64,000 nucleotides of DNA. It comes from Acorus gramineus. Its lineage: Eukaryota > Streptophyta > Magnoliopsida > Acorales > Acoraceae. Position numbers and translations under genes: made by a program. Under the pieces are notes generated by a model that did not search any database, was not told where the DNA came from, and saw nothing but the letters and a program-made list of their open reading frames with translations. Positions 32,248 to 43,489 of this stretch are shown here, one piece after another; position 1 is the stretch's first letter, and each line of letters opens with the position of its first letter. The DNA is taken from the NCBI GenBank assembly GCA_030737835.1, contig CM060850.1, positions 26,385,385-26,449,384 of the forward strand, in the 5' to 3' direction.

Positions 32248-32265
32248 GTCCTTCGGGACATCCGA

Positions 32266-32297
<32 letters not shown>

Positions 32298-32343
32298 GGC
32301 CCCTGCGCAAGGATGACACGCACAAATCGAGAAATGGTCCAAA
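32248..32343 (+). ncRNA. U6: U6 spliceosomal snRNA
   Basis: The sequence has the invariant U6 body: GATACAGAGAAGATTAGCAT (with the ACAGAGA box that pairs with the 5' splice site and the region forming the U6/U2 and intramolecular helices), GGCCCCTGCGCAAGGATGAC, then ACGCACAAATCGAGAAATGG. The 5' end GTCCTTCGGGACATCC forms the 5' stem-loop; it is one base pair shorter than the usual plant GTCCCTTCGGGGAC, with both strands of the stem changed together. USE, TATA and a T-run terminator are all in place, so the gene is probably active. Confidence 0.93.
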
Positions 32344-32351
32344 TTTTTTTT
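32344..32351 (+). terminator. RNA polymerase III terminator of U6
   Basis: Eight consecutive T directly follow the U6 3' end, the normal polymerase III stop signal. Confidence 0.85.
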
Positions 32352-34430
32352 CGACCGTCCGATTTGGCTTTCCTCTACTGTCAACCGTCCGATCGATGGG
32401 GTTTCGTACTTAAAGGGGAGGGTCGTCTCAAATGGGCGGTGTAGATTCGTGGGATTACGTGGGCTTCTAGTAAAAGGCCCATACAACCATCAGCCGTCAG
32501 ATTCTTTTTTCCCCAATTCTAAACCGTCGGTTCGATGGACTTTATTTTGGGGGTTTATCTTTTCATATTTTTTCTAATTAAATATATATAATTACAAAAA
32601 TCGTGTATTTGATTTTGAATGTAAAAATTCGTTGCAAGACATGATCTTTTTGGATGATGGTCATTCAAATATTTTGTATTAACACATGTTTAATATAATA
32701 TATATTGATTAGATCCAAGATTTATTTTTGAATTTCTCATTCAACTAGCATTCTTAATATTAAAAGCCTTGAAGAGGAGCAAAACCTTTATGCTCTTTAG
32801 TATGAAGTTTTTTTTTTTAATTTTTTTTCTTAAGAGAAAGTAGTTTATTCATAACTGAAAAAAAGTTATAAAAGTCTGAATTGAATTGTGTACAAAAAAA
32901 AATAAGCAGGGTCACAAGAGATTTGCAACTCTATCCATCAGTACAAAATAAAAAAAAAGGGGAACATGCAGCAGAGAGAACGGCAAGCAGGGGGAAGGGG
33001 GAAAAGGAAGCCACTCAAAACAAAGCACTAAATCGCGATAAGTAAACCTTCTCTAGAGAAAAAAAACTAGCTTCGCCCCCGCCAAATCACGCCTCACTCT
33101 CTAATGAGGAACACTATGGACTTTCAAAGATTATCAAAATAAAATCGCTAGTCATATTTCTTGTGCGCCATGAAGCCCATAAAGTCGCTGGGAAAACTAA
33201 CATCTTCACCCTCGCACCAATACTATTGTCCCCCCTCTTAGCAAGAAATTATTAGTGAGAAAAGAAAATCTAGTATGTAATGATTCTTATTTTCAATTTG
33301 TTTAAGATCTTGTATTTTAATTGAAAAACATATCACGTTGATTCCTTTTTAAAACTTCATTTGTAGTCCACATAAGTGATTTATTTTTAAAATAGAGAAT
33401 ATTTATATTTTATAACGTTGAAATACATACATGTATGAATTAAATACATGTATTTTAAATTTTTTGTATGACATATATATTGAGATCATGGATTGTATAT
33501 CGTATTACGTGTTCTAATTCACTGTGTTAGTGATGTGCGGACTGTCGACTGTAACTAAAACTAAAAAAATTGTGTGCTACCGCTCTTCCGATAGAACAAC
33601 CTAGCTTTTCCCATTGCTTGCAGTGTGTGAAAAAGAATACATGAACATGAAAATAATTTTAAGTCCTATACTCCTGTGTGCAATGCTGGTCAGAGTCTTC
33701 ATCATTTTTTTAACAATATTATAATAAAACGTGAAGTATATACTAAAATGTATTAGTATTTTTTTAAAATTAAAAATATAAAATATCAATGTCTCGAAGA
33801 AAAATGATATGTCCATCCCCAATTGCAGCCCATTTGTGGTACACACCATTTTTTTCTTTTTTGTTTAACCCCATTGAAGTGCATAAAGTTATATGAAATG
33901 AAATATATATTGAGATACAATAGTCTTTTTTTTAAAAAAAAAAAGTACTTTTATATGGGCTCTGTTACACCCGGATCCATTTCCAGCCCCAATTCCAGCC
34001 ATATATGCGTCGATAGATTTCTATTGACGTATATGCTCATGTTAACAAGGCATATGTTTCAAAAAAAAAATTACATTTTTTATAAATGCATCCATGCAAT
34101 TCATTGAAGTATATGTTTCATTTTTTATAAAAACATGTACTTTATTATAGAGGTATACTATTTTTAAAAAAATTAAAACACATATAGACTGCAATTGAGA
34201 CCCGAAATGGGGCTGGATGTAACATTATCCTTTTAATATACTATTATAGAAGCCCATATCTCCTAATGTATCAGCTCTCCTCTCAAATTCCAGCCCAACC
34301 CGGCCCATTCAACACCTGCCAAGGGCTTCGTTTTCAAATTCAAAACACAAGAGAGCTGTTACAATAAATCGGATTGAATATCGGTTTCGGATCCAAGTCA
34401 TATTCATCTTCTTTTTGACAAAAAAGCCCC
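32352..34430. other. Gene-free interval
   Basis: Right after U6, a motif of the type (A)CCGTC(C/G)GATCGATGG recurs (near 32353, 32388 and 32522). Then AT-rich DNA follows; 32815-32960 looks on the minus strand like a LINE 3' tail (TTATGAATAAACTACTTTCT then A-rich). A possible small inverted repeat with TGTTACA ends spans about 33964-34230. No gene is seen. Confidence 0.35.
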
Positions 34431-34440
34431 CCAATTTCGA

Positions 34441-34520
34441 CCGTTCACCCCTGTTTTTGAAGTCTCAATTGGTCTTTCTTTCTTTAATTCTACAAAATTT
34501 CCAAAATCCTCCTCAAACGG
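34441..34520 (+). promoter_or_regulatory. Two AACGG cores upstream of MAP65-3
   Basis: AACGG occurs on the minus strand at 34441-34445 and on the plus strand at 34516-34520 (TCAAACGGTCGAA). AACGG is the core of the M-phase-specific activator element bound by three-repeat MYB factors, which drive cytokinesis genes at G2/M. The match outside the core is imperfect. A (CT)n tract (34526-34552) follows in the probable 5' UTR. Confidence 0.35.
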
Positions 34521-34918
34521 TCGAATCTCTCTCTCTCTCTCTCTCTCTCTCTTCCCGTCCTCGTCGGCAAAATTAGGGCAAATTTGGGCATTTTTGTTTC
34601 CTTCGACGAGGTGAGCTATGTCTCACTGATTCTTTCCTTCTTTCGCTTCTTGATCTGAAAAGAGTTTCTAATTAGAAGATTTAGTCATATCTTTGGTTCA
34701 AATAAGTCTGGACTTCTTTGATTTCTTCTTAATTGTATGTTTGATGGATCAAATACATGTAATGTCGTCTCCAAAAACTCAAGTGATATTGAATGCTTGA
34801 AATCTATTTTTTGAACCGTTGTGATCCATAAATATGATTGTTGTTTTATGTTTCACTGTCCATTTTAATTGATCTGTGATATTTATATATTTTTTTCACG
34901 GGTAATTCAGATCCAGAT

Positions 34919-37900
34919 ATGTTAAAGCTTCCAGGTGATCAGATTTTGCAAATGGAGACGACTTGCGGGTCTCTTCTATACGAACTTCAGGTCATGACCT
35001 TCTTTGGAATATGAAAGAAACGATCTTTTGAATTATTTGCTTTCTTAATGGGGTTTATAATTTGGGCTTGGAAAAATTAACAGATAATTTGGGATGAAGT
35101 CGGCGAATCGGATTCGGATAGGGATAAGATGCTCCTTGAGCTGGAGCAGGAGTGTCTGGAGGTTTACAGAAGAAAAGTCGATCTAGCGAGCCGTTGCAGG
35201 GCTCAGCTACGGCAAGCAATCGCCGATTCGGAGGCGGAGCTGGCAGCCATTTGTTCTGCAATGGGCGAGCGCCCCGTGCTTCTCAGGAAGGTGCACATTT
35301 GCAACTTGATGCGATTTTTTTTATTATTATAATTGAAGAAAAGATGTTGTTACGCATATTCCTGACTTGTAGCCCCGCGTGGTCTCCCAACACCAACGAG
35401 GTATATGCTTTGTTAGATGAAACGTATAGCTTTTTTACGTTTTCTGTAAGCCCACACAATTTTATTTGAACACTTTCTTACCTTCATAAAAACCAAAGTA
35501 TGTGAGGACTGCACGTGGAGCTACATGTGAAACTGCCCCTAAAATTATTCTTATTGAAATGTTGTCTCACATTCTTAAGAGAACAAATTTGGGTTCTTTT
35601 TTTAATGGGTGTGTTCAGTCTGATCAGGGTGGAGGTGGAAGCCTGAAGGCAGAGCTTAATGCTATTGTGCCACAACTAGAGGAGATGCATAAGAGGAAAT
35701 CTGATCGGAGTCGTCAGTTTCTCGAAGTCTTGGAGCATATACAGAAACTCTCTGCGGAGATTGCACCTGTAAATTATAATCCATCCATGATTGTTGTGGA
35801 CGATAGTGATTTATCAGTGAGAAGGCTTGAAGAGCTGCAGAAACAACTACAGGCACTCCAGAAGGAAAAGGTTTGTCAATTGCACTTTGGTTTCTGTCAT
35901 CTGGTTGTTTGAGTTCATTTATGAGTTCTACCTTTGCATGTGCTTTGTCACCGGTTTGGAATTCGAGAAGCAAGGATAAATATTCACAATTTGGTAATAT
36001 TTGGGTTTAGTTCGGGAAAAATTTGGGGAAAATCCATCAAAATAGAAAAATGTTTATGACATATGAAAACCACCAATATTAAACCAAAGTCATGATTCTC
36101 AATGATGTTACAACATCAAAACATGACAAAGACTTCTGAATAACAGTTATAACATTAAAAGTTAGGCAAGATCTGACAATTCTAACTAGCACAACAAAGG
36201 CTAGTCAAGCATTTTTTCCCTTTTTGGTTAAATTCTGTAGCACAAGTTTCTCAAAATAAATAAATAAAATCTGTAGCACAAGTAAAATATATATAATGCA
36301 ACTAGTTCATATTTAGTTCATCAAATACGTGAATTATTGTCTAAATTTTTCATCAAATATATAAGACATTTATTGTCAATCAAATGATTCATATTTGAAT
36401 TAAATTTATAACTATTAGCTCACTTTAATATGTGAATTAATCAATAATTCACAAGGTGCATATGTCTGTCTTGCAGGCGGATCGCCTAAACAAGGTGCTG
36501 GGGCACTTGAGTAGTTTGAATTCACTATGTCTTGTTCTTGGTATGGATTTCAAATGTATTGTAGAAGAAGTTCACCCGAGTTTAGGTGAATCTGATGGAT
36601 CGAAGAATATCAGCAATGATACAATTGAGAGGCTGGGAATTGTGATAGAGAGGTTGCAGGAAATTAAGATGCAAAGAATGCAGAAGGTAAGAGAAGTGCT
36701 TTCATTTTTGCGATGGTTTCATGAACTATCTCCTTTATCCATTCCCGGACTCTTGTTGCAGCTTCAAGATCTGGCAACTGCCATGGTGGAATTGTGGAAT
36801 TTGATGGACACACCGATGGAGGAGCAACAGATGTTTCGGAGTGTTACCCGTCATATAGCTGCATCAGAAGATGAGATAACAGAAGCAGGAACTCTGTCAA
36901 TAGACTTCCTTAACTATGTGTGTACTGCTTCTATTCCTGTATATTCTTAGTCTTTCAGAGTGTTACTTTATATATATTTTTGTTTAGGTGGAGGCAGAGG
37001 TTTCTAGGTTGGAAGAACTGAAAGAAGGCAAAATGAAAGAGCTTGTTTTAAAGAAGAAGGCAGAGTTACAGGAGCTCCGCAGACGGACACACATGGTGGT
37101 GGAAACAGAGGGTGCAATGGAGTATGCAATAGAGGCTATTGAATCTGGTAGGATTCTGATATTAGTCGTCTTCAAGTTCCACACTATATTTTATGAGGTT
37201 TTATCCACCAAAGTCTTTATGCTGTCATTCCAAATACAGGAGCTGTAGATCCAGGTTGCATCTTGGAGCAGATAGAGGATCAAATTTCCAGTGTCAAGGA
37301 GGAAGCCTTTAGCAGGAAAGAAATTCTTGAGAAGGTTGAGAAATGGTTGGCTGGATGTGAGGAGGAGAGCTGGCTCGAGGAGTACAACAGGGTCAGTCAT
37401 TTGGATTTTCTTTTCTGAAGTAAAATTCATCATTTATAATTTTTGTCTAACTGGATTTCATACATGAATTTTTAGGATGAAAATCGCTACAATGCTGGAC
37501 GAGGTGCACATCTGACGCTCAAACGTGCAGAGAAAGCTCGTGCTACTGTCAACAAATTGCCCGGTATGCATCTACTAAGGTTAACCTACAACCTCTGGTT
37601 GTTTTCTCCTGAGAATCTCTATATGCCTTAATAATGAAAAGACATGTTGAAATCAAATTGTTTACTTGGAATGATAAACTCTGGTATTTTGTGTTATGTG
37701 TGGATCAGCCATTGTTGATGCATTGGTATCTAGGACCACTGCATGGGAGAGGGAAAGAGGCTCGGAATTCAAATATGATGGTGTAAGAACTCCCCTTGTT
37801 TCCATGTTTGTGTAAATTTTTTTGTTCATCACGTCAAACCCTCTTATATTTTCCTTCGTCACAGATTCGCCTGCTCTCCATGCTTGAAGAGTATACTATT

Positions 37901-38859
37901 TTGAGGCAGGAGAAAGAACAGGAAAGGCGCAGGCAAAGGGTATTCATCTGCTTAGTACAACTTTTCATGATCTTGATTGGATAGTGTGTTGTGTTCTAAA
38001 TTCATCTGCTTAGTACAACTTTTCATGATCTTGATTGGATAGTTTTGTTGTGTTCTAAATTCATATGAAATTCTTTGACCAATACAGGACCAGAAGAAAC
38101 TTCAGGGGCAACTGATTGCAGAGCATGAGGTGCTCTATGGTTCAAAGCCTAGCCCTTCAAAAACCCCAAGTGCGAAAAAAGTTCCCAGGATGTCCACAGG
38201 TGGTGCAAACAGAAGGCTGTCCTTAGGAGGAACAATGTTGCAGCCTCTCCCAAAATTTGACTCGTCGCATTCCACAAGATCTAATCATGTTTCCCACCCA
38301 GCAAAGAAATTGGATGAGGGTTCAGCACTATCAGCTGGTCAGTTTTCTCTACTCCTCTTTGAATTGTTTCTGGTGGCCTGTTTATATGATTAACTTCATG
38401 TGCACAATAGGTACAAGAAGTTTGGATGTCGCCCCTCTTTCAAAAAAGAAGCACTCTATTAATGCCCCAAGTGCCCGGGAAACAGATGCGCCTGTTCTAC
38501 GGAGACCATTTACTCCAGTAACCCCAGCACACTCTGAGACCATCGGAAGAGGCCTCATTGAAGATCCAAATAGGGCAAATATTGGGTCCCCATTAAAGAC
38601 ACCCTCGAAATTGAGCTCACATATTTCTAATGAAGAGATCAGGACTCCGAAGATGATGCAAATTCCAGCACCAAAGACACCAATGACGGTGTCTGTGCCA
38701 ATGCAAACTACAGAAATCACTCCTTCCCCGATTGTATCTTCTCATTTTGGAAATACTGCAGTTAGAGAGATAACAGAAGATGAAATTGAGTATTCTTTTG
38801 AGGAGAGAAGAGCCGGTTTCATCCTTCCGAGAATAAACTTCAAGGTGGTGCATGTGTGA
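34919..38859 (+). CDS. MAP65-3: 65-kDa microtubule-associated protein, MAP65-3/PLEIADE-like (714 aa)
   Basis: Twelve coding exons: 34919-34990, 35084-35290, 35619-35870, 36477-36686, 36762-36917, 36988-37147, 37240-37391, 37476-37563, 37709-37782, 37865-37939, 38088-38337 and 38411-38859, all GT-AG and in phase, giving 714 residues. A non-coding first exon ends at 34610. The start [20 protein letters not shown] with [12 protein letters not shown] and the conserved core [15 protein letters not shown], then [12 protein letters not shown], are MAP65 hallmarks. [28 protein letters not shown] and the end [13 protein letters not shown] point to MAP65-3, known in Arabidopsis to cross-link antiparallel microtubules in the phragmoplast midzone (PLEIADE, about 707 residues). 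The N-terminal two thirds are coiled coil for dimerisation; the C-terminal part is basic and binds microtubules. No defects are seen. Confidence 0.93.
37942..38058 (+). repeat. Tandem duplication in a MAP65-3 intron
   Basis: Two successive near-identical copies of 58 bp beginning ATTCATCTGCTTAGTACAAC (37942 and 38000) lie across the donor-side part of the intron after the 75-nt exon. Confidence 0.8.
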
Positions 38860-39111
38860 GATGTACTATAGTTGGTAGATACCACTTCGGAGTTTGAATT
38901 AGATTGTTTGCTACATTTTCCCCTACACGGTTTTTTTTTCACTCTCTTAAGTCAATTTTAATTGGCTTTTTCTATAGTGTACATATATGGCCTACAAACT
39001 GAGAGAGCGGGTATATATATATATGGCATATGAAATTCATTTCAGAAGTGTTATGTCCAACCATTCTTTTTAAGCTGTGAAGACCATGCTGAAATGATGA
39101 ATGAAGTCTAT

Positions 39112-39286
39112 TTATTATGAATAATCTGTTTATTAGATTGACAAAAAAGCGCTGCACTTCCTAATTCAATTCTGTTGACACTAATGTCATTGAGGTCAAT
39201 TTATTTTGAATAATCTCTTTATTGGATTTACAATGAAGCACTGCACTTCCGAATTCAATTCTGTTGACAGTAATGTCATTGATTCA
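39112..39286 (+). repeat. Tandem repeat, 89 bp x 2
   Basis: Two units begin TTATT(A/T)TGAATAATCT at 39112 and 39201 and share GCACTTCC(T/G)AATTCAATTC then TGTTGACA(C/G)TAATGTCATT. They lie downstream of MAP65-3. Confidence 0.8.
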
Positions 39287-40379
39287 TTTTTTGGCTTACC
39301 TAAATATGTAATGTGTTCTGATAGGCCTTATGTATAACATGGTACCTCAATTTCTGCATTGTATGTGGAAAATTGTGTTAAGTTTTTTGAAATTATGTCT
39401 TGTCTACAACTGAAATTTGTTTTGCTATCAATTGATACATTCATCTACGAAGGTCAAAGTGAACCTTAGCACTGATAGTTTTGTTATCCTATGCAGTACT
39501 TCATGTTGGCTGAAGTACTGTTTTCTGCATGCAAGGCATCTAATGACATTTTTCCCATAACAGTAAAACTTTGAGAGAAATTTTTTTTTTATCAGTAATA
39601 CAGACGTGTATTCAATTACTAAGTAGTAGACTTGTACAAAAAGGGTATGTAAATACAGAGAGTGCAAGAAGAGGGAATGTATCAATTGAAAGCAGTTTTT
39701 TGTTGGGGTGTTGATGAGGGTCATCCACCTCACTCTTCTTGCACTGTATTATTTTTCTTTTTTCATCTCCTCTCATGTGCTACCAATTCGGACATTCCTT
39801 TTGAAATAGAAATGCTCACAATTTCACTAAAAAAATCAATTGAAAGTTGAACAAATTTCAGCTATGATGTAGGTTGATTGTTGATTGATTAATGACAACA
39901 CTAGATGCTGAAAGTGCATCTTTCCTTAAATCCTTAATCCAGCCAACCGCATTACAGTATCAACTGATGTTACAGAAAAAATAAAACTCGTAAAAAGGAT
40001 TCCTTAACTAGTTCTTTGATGGATATCCCTTTTAATGTTCATCTAATGTGAGACACCAATGATTAATCTGAGGTTGCCCTGGGAATGGAATGTCTTTACT
40101 CTCTAGTCAGCCACTAAACTACAGTTTGAAAATGTCTCAAGCCATACATGAGTGAACCACTTTTGGATAGCCAAATTTAGACCAATATATAGACCTTCCA
40201 ATTTGAAGATGTTTATGGACTTCATCTGACATATAGCAGCAACAGCAGAGATGAGTAACACCAGAAGAAGGGGATATCAGTAGAGAGGAACCCATCCGAA
40301 TTCTGGGAAATCATTTAGTTTTATGGAGTGAAGGTGGCATGGATGCTGCAGTGACTTATTTTGAGCTTGATATCAAAGA

Positions 40380-40720
40380 GAATAATCTTCAGGAGGGCAG
40401 TCTTATGGGAGTGCTTTGACTGGAATACTCTTCTATTTCTTTCTGCCCAGTTGCAATAGATGTGGTGTAGAGAATCTCTTTTGATAGCTTTCTTGAGAGA
40501 ACTAGCATGAAAGTCCTTTCAAAGAGTTCAATTTCTTGCTTAAGTGAACTTCCTGTTTTTCTTTTGATGCCAATCTTAAACAGACTTGACTTCAAAATGA
40601 TGGAAGCATAGCTCCAAGAGAAGTATAAATGTTGGTCATCTTCAATGCCTGATGAATAGAAAAGACACACAGCATTGGATCCTATTGCTTTCTTCTGTGA
40701 GGAAGACAAGGTGGGAATTC
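40380..40720 (-). mobile_element. LINE fragment with reverse-transcriptase zinc-binding region
   Basis: A minus-strand frame reads SNAVCLFYSSGIEDDQHLYF and SWSYASIILKSSLFKIGIKR, typical of the zinc-binding segment (C..C...D.HLFF.C) after the reverse transcriptase of plant LINEs. One Cys is changed (FSW where FSC is usual). The stretch to 39581, which starts with TTTTTTTTTATCAGTAATAC (an A-tail on the minus strand), may be the rest of the same 5'-truncated element. Confidence 0.55.
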
Positions 40721-41106
40721 TATTTAGTAATGCATGTCTCCCTAATATGCTCCCAGGCCTCTCTCATTGATATACCCCCTGTTTTACTTGGATTCCATAT
40801 GAATTCCATACAACTTTAATCCTAGCCCACCCCTGACCAAAAAAAGAAGAAGAAAAAAAAAAGCTACAGCATAATTAATCACATTAAGCATGAAATCCGA
40901 AATCCGATGTGGAACACTAGAATTTGACAAATGGACCCACAATCTAACAAAGTTAAAAAATCAATCCCACTCCACACGTGTAGAAAACCATACGAAGAGG
41001 CAAGCATCCCATTTGTTTTACATTTCCCATCATGTCAATCTCACACTCTCATCTCATATTCATTTTGCACATACCATATGCCAGAATATCACAACTAATT
41101 CACTCC

Positions 41107-41146
41107 ATTATATATGCATTGCAGATTCTCACATGAATGCAATAAA
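41107..41146 (+). promoter_or_regulatory. TATA region, class A gene at 41214
   Basis: AATAAAGGCCTACAGACCCA (41139-41158) aligns with CATAAAAGGCCTACAAACCC (52550-52569) upstream of the sister gene at 52615, so it is the likely TATA box. TATATATG near 41107 is an alternative. Farther up, AAGCATCCCATTTGTTTTAC is shared with the sister as well. Confidence 0.5.
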
Positions 41147-41213
41147 GGCCTACAGACCCATCTCACATTTCCAATTCCTCCTCTCATTTTTTTTTTTTCC
41201 AAAAAGAAACAAA

Positions 41214-41720
41214 ATGATTCAAAATCTGAAAGTGTTGGACATGAACACAGACAATCAGGAGTGCTTAAAGATCAACAGGGACGTCGCGGTGGTGTCTGAT
41301 GTCAAAACTGTGATCGCGAACGTGGGACTGGCCACATATGAGGATCAGATCCTTTATTTCCAGTGCATCCTACTACATGACGACGAGCAAGAGCTCTCCA
41401 ACTACCGCATCAAGGACGAAGACGTCCTCCACCTCTATAGAAAGACTAAAGCCCCGTTGATCAAAGTCAAGGTCCTGCGCCCACATCCATTCAGATACAG
41501 CGTCACCGTCGATCTCCCTGGCCTTGCACGCGTTGCATCTCTGAGGGTCATTATCAACCGTGAGACAGGTGTGCCCTCAGCACGCCAGAGGCTTTGGGCG
41601 AAAGGCGTGGAGATGCGCGACAATGACGCTGTCAGGGACTATACGCACACGCAGGAGCTTACGGTGGCGATGACAGGCACACGTGCTGATGGACGCTCAG
41701 GGGGTACTAATGTAGCTTAA
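41214..41720 (+). CDS. Class A two-domain ubiquitin-like protein (168 aa)
   Basis: Intronless. I choose the ATG at 41214 (MIQNLKVLDMNTDN), which aligns with the other class A starts and lies about 70 bp after the probable TATA box; the open frame extends upstream to 40890 but is not conserved. Two ubiquitin-like folds: about 1-78 (YEDQILYFQCILLHDDEQEL, LHLYRKTKAP) and 79-150 (VASLRVIINRETGVPSARQR, LWAKGVEMRDNDAVRDYTHT). The frame then ends after a short glycine-rich tail (ADGRSGGTNVA), so the third domain seen in the gene at 3417 is absent. The closest relative is the gene at 52615. It is convergent with the class B gene at 42583. Role unknown. Confidence 0.82.
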   Translation: MIQNLKVLDMNTDNQECLKINRDVAVVSDVKTVIANVGLATYEDQILYFQCILLHDDEQELSNYRIKDEDVLHLYRKTKAPLIKVKVLRPHPFRYSVTVDLPGLARVASLRVIINRETGVPSARQRLWAKGVEMRDNDAVRDYTHTQELTVAMTGTRADGRSGGTNVA

Positions 41721-42582
41721 TCATAGTTTTATAACAATAGTACTGGACCAATTATGTAGACCAATCAAGAATCTTAAAAGGCTTGAAAATATTGTCAGAT
41801 GTTACATTATATTTGCTTAGTATATAATTTATTTGTGTAGTGTGTAATCAAGGATTTAATGTGCTATTGTACAACTTTCAACCACAAATTCAATTTGGCA
41901 AGAATTACATTACTTGGCTGGCATCTATGGCATTTACAGTTACAAAAACTTGGTGTTTTTATTCCTGCTATTTCGACTCAATTTCAAATGGCTTTAATGA
42001 AATTCATTTCAAAACGACATACATCTAACAATGTAATTCTTTTAAGCTGTAAGTACCCAAGTTGAATGTCTGTCTTCTTAATCAAGAAATGCACATCCAT
42101 AATGAACGTGAAAAAGCAATTCGATCACAATAAATTTTTTTTGGCTTGGTATATAATTTTTAACTATGGAGATGATTTACAAATGTACATCACATAAAAA
42201 AAGATATAACTTAGGACAAAGACATTGCCACAAAGTTTAACACTGATGCATTTTACAGAAGGCCAGTTAAAAAGAGGAGTAATCTCAGAAAAGCAAACTT
42301 GAAGACTAGGCTATCCCTTCTTTTTCTTCTTCTTTGATCAACTTCCTACTTTCACTCCATAAATGGCTCCGTTCAAGGAAGGAGGCTCCCATAGAAGATT
42401 GCACTCTCTAAACAAATGAGATATTTTCCATTCACTAATTTGTTCACTAATTAATGAATAGAAGAATGGTCCCCTTACTACAATAAATATTTTATGTTCA
42501 CATTAATTAAAAATATGTGATAATACCATATATCAAGCCAGTACATTAGATAACGATCCAAACAAAATTATCACGTCAAATT

Positions 42583-43383
42583 TCATGTTTGAGAAGACCC
42601 AGCTTTCTCGAACGCGGAATTCACCACGACGGTCCCAATCGGACCCTTAATAATCATTTGAATCGAGTCACCATTCTTGATCTTGTAGTCCGCCATGTCA
42701 CTGTTCTCTGGGAGCCGACTTTCTTTAAACATGAGATAAAAATCCTCCCCTCTATTCAACCCTCTGCGCCGCATCTCGGCACTCACAGTACTCACAGTGT
42801 CCCAAGGTTCCACCCCCATGGTCTCACCCTCCTTGGTCACCACATTAACAACATCAATGAAAAGCATGCACTTCCTCTCCCTCGGCGACTCGAACAACTG
42901 CACCGTCGGCGTCGAATCAATCACGTAATCGTACATTCTCTCCTCGTCCTTCATCATGGCTCCCATGTATTCGAGGTTCTGACGGAGCGGGGGCACGCCG
43001 ATGTGCTTGTCGATCTCGCGCTTCAGGTCTCCGACAGACCACTTTGTCTCGACATTTGTCAGGGTGATTTGCCCGTCGCGGTGTTCGACCATGACCGTTA
43101 AGGGCTTGTAGGAGCGATGGAAGGGGTCGGGCGTGTCTTTCTGGTGGAGGTCGATGGACGCGCCGTCTTCGATGCCGTAGTAGTCTAGGTCCGCGTGGGT
43201 CTTGTGGAGGAGATATCCGTCGTGGACGAGGAGCTGGTCGTCGGGGTGGATGCCCCAGACAAGCTGGATCTCCCGCTTGAGATCGTTCATTGTGCTAAGT
43301 TCGCCGTCCATTAGTGTTACTGAAGTTGAGGCGGGGATGGTTTTGCGTATCACTGTCAGGGTGAAGATGTTGGGTTCTTCCAT
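42583..43383 (-). CDS. Class B triple ubiquitin-like protein (266 aa)
   Basis: Intronless, intact, the longest of the array. Start MEEPNIFTLTVIRKTIPAST; the class B start block is extended by a few residues here. Domains: about 1-88 (DDQLLVHDGYLLHKTHADLD, then IEDGASIDLHQKD), 89-170 (VPPLRQNLEYMGAMMKDEER, MYDYVIDSTPTV) and 171-245 (EGETMGVEPWDTVSTVSAEM, RRRGLNRGEDFYLMFKE, IKNGDSIQM). A tail of about 20 residues follows (VVNSAFEKAGSSQT) that other members lack. No diglycine. It is most like the gene at 50636-51394, and the pair with its class A neighbour at 41214 parallels the pair 50636 and 52615, suggesting duplication of a two-gene block followed by rearrangement. Confidence 0.87.
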   Translation of the reverse strand: MEEPNIFTLTVIRKTIPASTSVTLMDGELSTMNDLKREIQLVWGIHPDDQLLVHDGYLLHKTHADLDYYGIEDGASIDLHQKDTPDPFHRSYKPLTVMVEHRDGQITLTNVETKWSVGDLKREIDKHIGVPPLRQNLEYMGAMMKDEERMYDYVIDSTPTVQLFESPRERKCMLFIDVVNVVTKEGETMGVEPWDTVSTVSAEMRRRGLNRGEDFYLMFKESRLPENSDMADYKIKNGDSIQMIIKGPIGTVVVNSAFEKAGSSQT

Positions 43384-43457
43384 TCAGTGTTTGGGTTTTG
43401 ATTGATTGGGGGAGTGGGACGTGATCAGTGAGACTCGCTGGATGGATGGTTTTGTTG

Positions 43458-43489
<32 letters not shown>

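Noticed and set aside
31838-32294. Plus-strand frames opposite exon one of bL32m and across U6
   Set aside because: They are shadows of the minus-strand exon and run through the snRNA gene.
33964-34230. Possible small inverted-repeat element with TGTTACA ends
   Set aside because: The arms match only over short, interrupted stretches and no target duplication is visible.
40890-41213. 108-codon N-terminal extension of the class A gene at 41214
   Set aside because: It would lie upstream of or across the probable TATA box shared with the sister gene at 52615, and the sister has no matching frame.
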